In this document: one piece after another, positions 5,790 through 11,715 of the stretch
Position numbering within the stretch: position 1 is the stretch's first letter
Layout of the letters: each line of letters opens with the position of its first letter
Origin: JBFLXR01 sp040757065
GTDB lineage: Bacteria; Pseudomonadota; Gammaproteobacteria; Burkholderiales; Gallionellaceae
Reading direction: 5' to 3'
NCBI GenBank assembly: GCA_040757065.1
Contig: JBFLXR010000030.1
Location: forward strand, 1 to 11,715
DNA: 11,715 nt
Translations under genes and position numbers: made by a program
Notes under the pieces: generated by a model
The model's database searches: none
The model's input: only the letters and a program-made list of their open reading frames with translations
What the model was told of the DNA's origin: nothing

Positions 5790-8700
5790 TCAGAACAATG
5801 ATGGAGCCGGTTCGCTCATACGCAGCGCTTCTTCCACATCGACCGCCACCACTTTCGAGACACCTTTTTCCTGCATCGTGACGCCGATCAATTGCTGCGC
5901 CATTTCCATGGCGATTTTGTTGTGACTGATAAACACAAATTGGGTTTGCTGCGCCATCTTACGAATCAGGGCGCATAAGCGCTCGGTATTGGTATCGTCC
6001 AGCGGCGCATCCACTTCGTCCAGCAAGCAGAATGGGGCGGGATTCAACTGGAACAGTGAAAACACCAGCGCAATCGCGGTCAAGGCCTTTTCACCACCCG
6101 ACAGCAAATGGATCGAGGAATTTTTCTTGCCCGGCGGCTGCGCCATGACTTGCACGCCGCTATCGAGAATTTCCTCGCCGGTCAGCATCAATCTGGCCTC
6201 GCCCCCTGCGAACAGCACCGGGAACATTTCCGACAAATGCCGGTTCACTTCGTTATAGGTTCCCATCAGCAAATCGCGCGATTCTTTATCGATGCGACGA
6301 ATCGCCTCCTCCAATGTCGCCATCGCCTCCGTCAGATCCTGAGACTGCGCATCGAGGTATTGCTTGCGCTCTTGTGCAGTTTGCAATTCCTCGAGCGCTG
6401 CCAGATTCACCGCTCCGAGCGCTTCGATTTCGCGTGCCAGCCGGCTCAATTCAGACTGTAAATTCCCGGATCGCACCGGATTGGCTTCCAGTTGCGCAAG
6501 CAAAGGCTGCTCGTCCACGCCCTGCAACTGCTCTGCCCATTGCTCAGCCTGCAGACGTGCCTCCTGCTCTTTCAGAGTCAGTTCGTTCAATTTTTCGCGC
6601 AGCGGCTGCAAGCTTTGCTCGCAACGCAGTCGTTCCTGTTCAAGAAGACGGAGATTATCAGTAGCACTTTCCAACGCATTGCGCGCTTCGGCCAATATCT
6701 GTTCGCGCTCCAGACGTAGCTCCAATGCGGATTGCAACTGCCCTTGCGGTTCGCTCCCTTGCAGGCGCGATAATTCCGCATACGTATCGGCCATCGCTTG
6801 CTCTAACTCGAGCAGCGTTTCTTGCGCACGTTGCTGATTGTGCTCAAGGTCTGCAATCTTATCGGCACAGGTTTTAGAGAAAAAACGGGCTTCCTGCAAA
6901 GCATGCTGGGCCTGCTGCACCTGCTCGCGTCGGCTGCGCAGCACCTCCTCCCGATTTTCGGCGACTTCGCGCACGCTATCCAGCTCGGCCTGATGCATGG
7001 CTATACGTTCTTGCAGCCCGGCAACGCGCTCGTCGATTTCAACGATATGCTGCTGCTCCATCTCACATTGCTCAGCCAGTTCATTCAATTCGACAGCTAA
7101 CTGCTGTGCCCGCTCGTTATTCCGCTCGCGATCTTGTGTCAGCTTCAGCGCCTGCAATTGCAATGTATGCAAACGCTGCTGCAATTCGCTGCCGGCCGCG
7201 CGCGCGGGGCCGAGCGTCGCCTCCAGAGCCTGAAAGGCGTGTTCCGCCTGCTGCGCATACCCCCGCGCCTGTTCGAGCTGCACCGCTTGATGCCGCACAT
7301 CTTGCTGCAATTGCTCGATCTCGCGCTGACGCGCCAGCATCCCATGCACCTGGTTGTCCGGCGCATGAAACAATGCACTATGCCGAGTCAGGCAATGTCC
7401 CTGCCGCGTCACCAGCAAAGCCCCCGGCGGTAACTCGTTGCGTAACGTCAAACCCTGCTGCAAAGTCTCCACTGCATATACATTGCGTAGCCACTCCTGC
7501 AACACCGCCAATGCCTGTGTGTCGCGACAATGTACCAGATCGTACAAGGGGCGAGCATCGCCCAGCGGCGACTGAACATCCGCCCAGCCCGAAGCCGGCG
7601 CATAGAGTGCCAGCTTGGCGGGCGGAGCTTCCTGCCAGTCCGCGCTATCTTCTATCCGCGCCAGCATCAGGGCATTCAGCCGCTCGCGCAATACCGCCTC
7701 CAGCGCAACCTCCCACCCCGCCTCGATTTGCAGGTTTTGCCACAACCGCCCCAGCCCATCCAGCCGGTAGCGCATCAACCAATCCTTCAGTTTCTTGTCC
7801 TGATCGACCTGATTCTGCAACTGCTTCAAGGCATTCAACCGTGCCTCGGTTTGCCCCAAAGCCTTTTCCAGTTCGTGCACGGCATTCCGTGCCTCCCGTC
7901 TTTGCGCATCCCGCTCCGGCAATTGTTGTTGCAGCTCGGCCAGTTGCTGCTGCTGCATCTGTCGTTCAAACTCAATTTCCTGTATACGCGCCTGAGCCTC
8001 TTCGACGGCTGTCGAATCCTGCTGCGGCAAGCTCGCATGTTCTTGCGCAAGCCGGACGCGACGCATATCCAACTGCTGAAGCGCGCGCTGCAAATGAATG
8101 CGCTGCGTTTCCGCCCCTTGTATCTGCTGCTGAAGCAGCATGTACTCGCGCTGTGCCGCAGCGGATTTTTCGCGCGCTTCCCGCGCGTCGGTTTCCACCT
8201 CCGGCAACGTTTCCGCTTGCTCGGCTGCCTGCACTTCGCAAACCTCCAGACGCATTTCCGCCTCGATTTGCTGCTGACGCCAGTGCTCAAGCAAACCAGT
8301 CACGCCTTGCAGTTGCGTGCGCTGCTGCGCGATCTGGCGGTCGCCGCTGGCAATTTGCTGAGATAAACGGTTGCGCTGCTCTTGCAAAAAAGCGATTTGC
8401 TGCTCGATACGCGCAATTTCCGCATTCACCTCATACAGCGCCCCCTGTTTCATATGCAATGCGTCCGCCATCGCATAATGCGCACTACGCGCCTCTTCCA
8501 GTGTCAACTCGATTTCGCGCAACCGGGCGATTTCCGACTCCAGCCCGTTTCGCGCCTGCGCACCCGCCTGAACATGTCGTTCTTGTCGTTGCAACGCCTC
8601 CTTCTTATTGACCAGCCAAAGCAGGTGCTGTGCATTCTGGCGCTGCGACTCCAACTCTCGATATCGTCCCGCAACCACGGCTTGCTCACCAAGATGGACA

Positions 8701-9314
8701 AGCTGCTTCTCAAGTTCGTGCCGAATATCGTCCACGCGCAGCAAATTTTCACGGGTATCTGCTAAGCGCAGTTCAGTTTCGCGCCTACGATCTCGGTATT
8801 TTGAGACACCGGCCGCCTCTTCCAGAAAAACTCGCAACTCTTCCGGCTTGGCTTCGATAATCCGGGAAATCATCCCCTGTTCGATAATCGCGTAGGCACG
8901 TGCGCCGAGTCCCGTACCGAGAAAAATATCTGTTACGTCCTTGCGGCGAACAACCTGATTGTTGATGTAGTAGGTCGACCCGCCATCGCGCTTCAAAACA
9001 CGCTTAATGGAAATCTCTGCATAAGTTGACCACTGACCGGCAGCCTTGCCGAGCGCATTATCGAAAACCAGTTCGACGCTGGCGCGCGCGACCGGCTTGC
9101 GTTTATCGGTGCCGTTGAAAATCACGTCCTGCATCGACTCGCCGCGCAAAGCGGAAGCCTTCGACTCGCCCAGCACCCAGCGCAATGCGTCGATCACATT
9201 CGATTTGCCGCAACCGTTCGGCCCCACCACACCGACGATCTGGCCGGGCAGAGTGATGTGAGTCGGATCGACAAACGACTTAAACCCAGCGAGTTTGATG
9301 TGAGTGAGGCGCAA
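5790..9314 (-). CDS. smc: Chromosome segregation ATPase Smc (1174 aa)
   Basis: Smc is the ABC-type ATPase of the bacterial condensin Smc-ScpAB, which dimerises and extrudes or tethers DNA to compact and separate sister chromosomes. The N-terminal head starts RLTHIKLAGFKSFVDPT, with Walker A GPNGCGKSN at 31-39. Long coiled coils rich in E, Q, R and L flank a hinge domain at about 505-655. The C-terminal head has the ABC signature LLSGGEKALTA (about 1070-1080) and Walker B with D-loop, CLLDEVDAPLDD (about 1095-1107). Length is normal (1150-1200). The start codon is TTG: no ATG lies between the conserved N-terminus and the in-frame TAA five codons upstream, and no strong ribosome binding site is visible. 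Neither scpA nor scpB is in the window. The 3' end meets the DUF4124 gene with one base between the stops. Confidence 0.98.
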   Translation of the reverse strand: MRLTHIKLAGFKSFVDPTHITLPGQIVGVVGPNGCGKSNVIDALRWVLGESKASALRGESMQDVIFNGTDKRKPVARASVELVFDNALGKAAGQWSTYAEISIKRVLKRDGGSTYYINNQVVRRKDVTDIFLGTGLGARAYAIIEQGMISRIIEAKPEELRVFLEEAAGVSKYRDRRRETELRLADTRENLLRVDDIRHELEKQLVHLGEQAVVAGRYRELESQRQNAQHLLWLVNKKEALQRQERHVQAGAQARNGLESEIARLREIELTLEEARSAHYAMADALHMKQGALYEVNAEIARIEQQIAFLQEQRNRLSQQIASGDRQIAQQRTQLQGVTGLLEHWRQQQIEAEMRLEVCEVQAAEQAETLPEVETDAREAREKSAAAQREYMLLQQQIQGAETQRIHLQRALQQLDMRRVRLAQEHASLPQQDSTAVEEAQARIQEIEFERQMQQQQLAELQQQLPERDAQRREARNAVHELEKALGQTEARLNALKQLQNQVDQDKKLKDWLMRYRLDGLGRLWQNLQIEAGWEVALEAVLRERLNALMLARIEDSADWQEAPPAKLALYAPASGWADVQSPLGDARPLYDLVHCRDTQALAVLQEWLRNVYAVETLQQGLTLRNELPPGALLVTRQGHCLTRHSALFHAPDNQVHGMLARQREIEQLQQDVRHQAVQLEQARGYAQQAEHAFQALEATLGPARAAGSELQQRLHTLQLQALKLTQDRERNNERAQQLAVELNELAEQCEMEQQHIVEIDERVAGLQERIAMHQAELDSVREVAENREEVLRSRREQVQQAQHALQEARFFSKTCADKIADLEHNQQRAQETLLELEQAMADTYAELSRLQGSEPQGQLQSALELRLEREQILAEARNALESATDNLRLLEQERLRCEQSLQPLREKLNELTLKEQEARLQAEQWAEQLQGVDEQPLLAQLEANPVRSGNLQSELSRLAREIEALGAVNLAALEELQTAQERKQYLDAQSQDLTEAMATLEEAIRRIDKESRDLLMGTYNEVNRHLSEMFPVLFAGGEARLMLTGEEILDSGVQVMAQPPGKKNSSIHLLSGGEKALTAIALVFSLFQLNPAPFCLLDEVDAPLDDTNTERLCALIRKMAQQTQFVFISHNKIAMEMAQQLIGVTMQEKGVSKVVAVDVEEALRMSEPAPSLF

Positions 9315-9344
9315 TTCAGTGACAGTTTAGACTAGAAGGTGCGT

Positions 9345-9373
9345 ATTTTAACCGAAGCCAGACGCACGGAAAA
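9345..9373 (-). promoter_or_regulatory. Candidate smc promoter
   Basis: TAAAAT on the minus strand (9345-9350, five of six -10 bases) lies about 30 bp before the smc TTG, with a weak -35 (TTTTCC, 9368-9373) 17 bp upstream. It lies just after the hairpin that closes the upstream Sel1 gene, so smc probably has its own promoter. Confidence 0.4.
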
Positions 9374-9413
9374 AGTATGAAAGCAGAAGGCCCGCTAAGC
9401 GGGCCTTCTGCTT
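9370..9413 (-). terminator. Strong hairpin after the Sel1-repeat gene, probable terminator
   Basis: A perfect 15-bp stem (9381-9395 with 9399-9413) closes a 3-base loop seven bases after the Sel1 gene stop. On the minus strand it is followed by TCATACTTTTT, an imperfect U-tract that starts six bases late. It should stop most transcription from the Sel1 gene before smc. The plus strand has no T-run after the stem. Confidence 0.7.
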
Positions 9414-9420
9414 CGGAACG

Positions 9421-11097
9421 TTAACGCCGTTTTGCCAGCCAATCGCGCGCGGCACTTTGTGCCGATTCGATTTGTGCCGGCGACATCTTCAGCTCGGTTT
9501 GCCGACGCGCCTCTTGCGCTTCAGTTTGTCCGGCCGCCGCTGCCAGATTCAGCCATTTATGCGCCTGCACACGATCCGCCGCTACCCCATAGCCATTCAT
9601 GTACATCAACCCCAATCGATACTGGGCTTTGGGCTCACCTTGCTCGGCGGCTTTGCGATACCACTCAGCCGCCATCTTGTAATCCTGAGGCACACCCTGA
9701 CCGTTGTCGTACAACCAACCGAGCTGATATTGCGCCGAACCGTCGCCTTGCTCAGCGGCTTTGCGGAACCACTCTGCCGCAGCCGTGAAATCCTGCGGTC
9801 CGTCTTGCCCGCTAATGTAGAGCAGACCGATATTGCGCTGCGCCACCGACACACCCTGATCTGCAGCCAACCGGAGCCACTTCATAGCAAGCTTTGTGTT
9901 TTTTGAAACACCCTGTCCGTTAGCGTACATCATCCCCAAACTGCTTTGTGCCAATGCATCACCCTGCACTGCCGATTTACGGAACCATTCCGCCGCCGCC
10001 GCATGATCCTGCGCCACACCTTGACCATTCAGATACATCAGCCCCAGATTGCGCTGCGCGGATGCGTCGCCCTGATTGGCAGCGCGGGTAAGCCATTCCG
10101 AGGCAATCGCATAATCGCGCATCACCCCCTGCCCCTTCAAATACATCAACCCCAAAGCGCTTTGAGCGGCAGCATTGCCCTGTACCGCAGCTTTGTAATA
10201 CCAGCCTGCAGCAGCCGTCTGGTCCTGCGGCACGCCACGCCCGTCCGCATAGCACTTTGCCAGCGCCAATTGCGCGGACACATTCCCCTGATCCGCCGAT
10301 TTGCGATACCAGTCGACAGCTGTTTTTTCGTCGACAGCCGTACCCTGACCCTGCGCATACATTGCACCTAATTGATACTGCGCACCTGCATCGCCTTGTC
10401 TAGCCGCCTTCGACATCCAATCCAAGGCAATTTTGTAGTCTTGCGGCACACCTTGACCATTGGCGTATAACTGAGACAGATAAACTTGCGCCGCCAGAGA
10501 ATCCTGATCTGCAGCCCGGCGCAACCAATCCAGCGCCGATTTGTAGTCTTGCTGCACGCCTTGCCCGCTAATATACGCGACCGCCAGTTTGACCTGTGCA
10601 GGCGCATGCTCCTGTTGGGCTGCCTTGCGATACCAAGAAACCGCCGTCTGCGCGTTTTGGTCTACGCCCTGCCCGGCAGCATACAACTGCCCAAGGTGAT
10701 ATTGAGACAACGCATCGCCCTGATCGGCCGCTTTGCGGAACCAGTCAGCAGCGGCGCGATAATTCTGAGCTGCCCCTTGCCCTTGCGCAAACATTTGCGC
10801 TAAGCGATATTGCGCAGGTGCATATCCCTGTTCGGCTGATTTCTGCATCCAGGAAAGCACCTCCCTGGCGTCCTGCGAAACGCCCAGCCCGTTGGCATAC
10901 ATTAACCCCAAACGGAACTGTGCGACTGCCTGACCGCGTACTGCGGCCGATTTAAATTCGCGAAAAGCAATGGAATAGTTGGCCGTATCGTAGGCATCCT
11001 GCCCCTCCGTTACACCCGCCTGACTGACACCGCCATAAAGAGATAAAACAATAGCAGTCACAAGGGATGGCTTGACCAAAACAAATCGAACACGCAT
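9421..11097 (-). CDS. Exported Sel1-like repeat protein, 13 repeats (558 aa)
   Basis: This protein has a signal peptide (residues 1-27, cut near VSQA-GV), a short linker, 13 consecutive Sel1 repeats of exactly 36 residues (residues 59-526), and a 32-residue helical tail. Each unit follows the pattern AQxxLGxMYxxGxGVxxDxxxAxxWxRKAAxQGxxx; unit 11 has ISGQDG instead of the usual GQGV. Sel1 repeats fold as TPR-like alpha/alpha hairpins that form a curved scaffold for protein-protein contacts, often in the periplasm or outside the cell. No enzymatic domain is present and the partner is unknown. The ATG at 11097 has GGAGG six bases upstream; a TTG at 11130 would add eleven residues before the signal peptide. 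The gene lies between tRNA-Cys and smc, and a hairpin separates it from smc, so it is probably its own transcript. Confidence 0.92.
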   Translation of the reverse strand: MRVRFVLVKPSLVTAIVLSLYGGVSQAGVTEGQDAYDTANYSIAFREFKSAAVRGQAVAQFRLGLMYANGLGVSQDAREVLSWMQKSAEQGYAPAQYRLAQMFAQGQGAAQNYRAAADWFRKAADQGDALSQYHLGQLYAAGQGVDQNAQTAVSWYRKAAQQEHAPAQVKLAVAYISGQGVQQDYKSALDWLRRAADQDSLAAQVYLSQLYANGQGVPQDYKIALDWMSKAARQGDAGAQYQLGAMYAQGQGTAVDEKTAVDWYRKSADQGNVSAQLALAKCYADGRGVPQDQTAAAGWYYKAAVQGNAAAQSALGLMYLKGQGVMRDYAIASEWLTRAANQGDASAQRNLGLMYLNGQGVAQDHAAAAEWFRKSAVQGDALAQSSLGMMYANGQGVSKNTKLAMKWLRLAADQGVSVAQRNIGLLYISGQDGPQDFTAAAEWFRKAAEQGDGSAQYQLGWLYDNGQGVPQDYKMAAEWYRKAAEQGEPKAQYRLGLMYMNGYGVAADRVQAHKWLNLAAAAGQTEAQEARRQTELKMSPAQIESAQSAARDWLAKRR

Positions 11098-11208
11098 TCC
11101 ATGCCTCCAGTTACATCGAAATTTGTGCAAGTTTAAACCAGAATGCCCGATTCAAAAGGCGAAAATGAAGCCAAAAAGCGAATAATTAAGCATTATTGGG
11201 AAACAAGT

Positions 11209-11282
11209 TGGAGGCGCGAGCCGGAGTCGAACCGACCTACACGGATTTGCAATCCGGTGCATAACCGCTTTGCTATCGCGCC
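11209..11282 (-). tRNA. tRNA-Cys (anticodon GCA)
   Basis: A 74-base cloverleaf on the minus strand, with acceptor GGCGCGA pairing with the 3' end, D-arm, anticodon loop TTGCAAA (GCA), T-arm with GGTTCGACTCC and an encoded CCA at 11209-11211. Its sequence is very close to proteobacterial tRNA-Cys. It follows tRNA-Gly by 43 bp and probably shares its transcript. A weak AT-only inverted repeat at 11181-11197 followed by CGCTTTTT may end that transcript. Confidence 0.97.
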
Positions 11283-11325
11283 GTACTCGGAACGAACAAA
11301 AAACAGAACTGTTTTTCTAAGAATT

Positions 11326-11401
11326 TGGAGCGGGAAACGAGGCTCGAACTCGCGACCTCAACCTTGGCAAGGTTGCGCTCTACCAACTGAGCTATTCCCG
11401 C
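11326..11401 (-). tRNA. tRNA-Gly (anticodon GCC)
   Basis: A 76-base cloverleaf on the minus strand, with acceptor GCGGGAA/TTCCCGC, D-arm TAGCTCAGTTGGTAGAGC, anticodon loop with GCC, T-loop TTCGAGC and an encoded CCA at 11326-11328. Its 5' end lies about 10 bases from the transcription start predicted from the consensus promoter upstream. Confidence 0.98.
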
Positions 11402-11417
11402 GTATTTGGTGGAACGA

Positions 11418-11446
11418 ATTATAGGGATCTACGACCTCTCTGTCAA
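11418..11446 (-). promoter_or_regulatory. Full-consensus sigma70 promoter of the tRNA-Gly/tRNA-Cys unit
   Basis: On the minus strand TTGACA (11441-11446) and TATAAT (11418-11423) are both perfect and stand exactly 17 bp apart. The stretch upstream of the -35 is A/T-rich (about 11455-11475) and could act as an UP element, as is usual for stable RNA promoters. It drives tRNA-Gly and probably tRNA-Cys. Confidence 0.9.
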
Positions 11447-11547
11447 GCAAATTAGCGGGTTTTAATCACTTTTGTTATTGCTATCGCAGAGATTACACAT
11501 CAAATCGCTACAATTCGGAAAGCACAATTTTGTACGCTTTCACTCTA

Positions 11548-11579
11548 TATAAACAAAAAACCCGGCTTGAGGCCGGGTT
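11548..11579 (-). terminator. Intrinsic terminator of the rRNA operon
   Basis: On the minus strand an 8-bp stem AACCCGGC/GCCGGGTT (11559-11579) with a 5-base loop is followed by a T-rich run (TTTTTTGTTTATA). It lies 15 bp after the 5S gene, between it and the tRNA promoter, so the tRNAs are separate from the rRNA transcript. Confidence 0.85.
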
Positions 11580-11594
11580 AATTGCTGAATAGGG

Positions 11595-11709
11595 GTCTGA
11601 CGATGACCTACTTTCACATGCAAGAAGCACACTATCATCGGCGCGAAGTCGTTTCACTGTCCTGTTCGGGATGGGAAGGAGTGGGACCAACTTGCTATTG
11701 TCGTCAGAC
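11595..11709 (-). rRNA. rrf: 5S ribosomal RNA
   Basis: The minus strand reads a 5S rRNA of about 115 bases: complementary ends GTCTGACGAC and ATCGTCAGAC form helix I. The conserved core, including CCCATCCCGAACAG and the loop E/helix IV segment CGCGCCGATGATAGT, is intact. The type matches beta/gammaproteobacterial 5S. It must be the last gene of an rRNA operon whose 23S lies beyond the right edge. End positions are estimated from the pairing and may be off by a base or two. Confidence 0.95.
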
Positions 11710-11715
11710 GAACTG

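Noticed and set aside
7106..8611. 501-codon plus-strand reading frame opposite smc
   Set aside because: It is antisense to the Smc coiled coil, with a very Ala/Pro/Arg-rich composition and no domain; it arises from the codon bias of smc.
9519..10922. Regular 108-bp periodicity as a possible CRISPR or DNA satellite
   Set aside because: The period is explained by 36-residue Sel1 protein repeats in one open frame; units diverge at DNA level and there are no identical direct repeats with unique spacers.
11209..11401. tRNA-Cys or tRNA-Gly as an integration site
   Set aside because: Both tRNAs are complete, no integrase or duplicated tRNA end lies next to them, and the integrase in this window adjoins guaA instead.
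11143..11424. 93-codon plus-strand reading frame
   Set aside because: It covers the complements of tRNA-Cys and tRNA-Gly; this is a common false gene call.

Overview
The window looks like ordinary chromosome of a Gram-negative proteobacterium, most probably a betaproteobacterium. It carries guaB and guaA as a tight pair, a chromosomal Smc instead of MukB, a short exported DUF4124 protein, CCA-encoding tRNA genes and a beta/gamma-type 5S rRNA. The genus cannot be fixed from this sequence. A piece of an integrated element sits at the left end.

Left end (1-2021): the last 38 codons of a UvrD/PcrA-like superfamily 1 helicase, then a small AlpA-type helix-turn-helix regulator (208-456, +), then a P4-type tyrosine integrase (350-1648, -). 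The regulator and the integrase converge and overlap by 107 bp. The integrase is transcribed away from the 3' end of guaA, across a 373-bp AT-rich gap (1649-2021). This gap and the start of int hold a cluster of ATACCC/GGGTAT motifs. The gap also holds a pair of 30-bp repeats built from TGCC blocks phased every 10 bp, and the guaA terminator lies between those two repeats. The 3' end of guaA is a known target of integrative elements, so this is best read as one junction of a genomic island whose cargo, including the helicase, continues to the left.

Purine block (2022-5209): guaB (IMP dehydrogenase) and guaA (GMP synthase) on the minus strand form an operon that converts IMP to XMP to GMP. It has a good sigma70 promoter (TATAAT) upstream of guaB, a perfect 9-bp inverted repeat in the 49-bp spacer, and an intrinsic terminator after guaA. 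A divergent gene encodes an exported DUF4124 protein.

Smc and Sel1 block (5790-11097): smc (minus, TTG start) encodes the chromosome-organising condensin ATPase and converges with the DUF4124 gene with one base between them. Upstream of it is a secreted or periplasmic protein made of 13 uninterrupted 36-residue Sel1 repeats. It is separated from smc by a 15-bp hairpin.

RNA block (11209-11715): tRNA-Cys(GCA) and tRNA-Gly(GCC) on the minus strand share a promoter that matches TTGACA-17 bp-TATAAT exactly. Before them come the terminator and almost the full 5S rRNA gene at the 3' end of an rRNA operon that enters from the right. I found no CRISPR array, insertion sequence or replication origin. 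The most unusual material is the island junction at the left.
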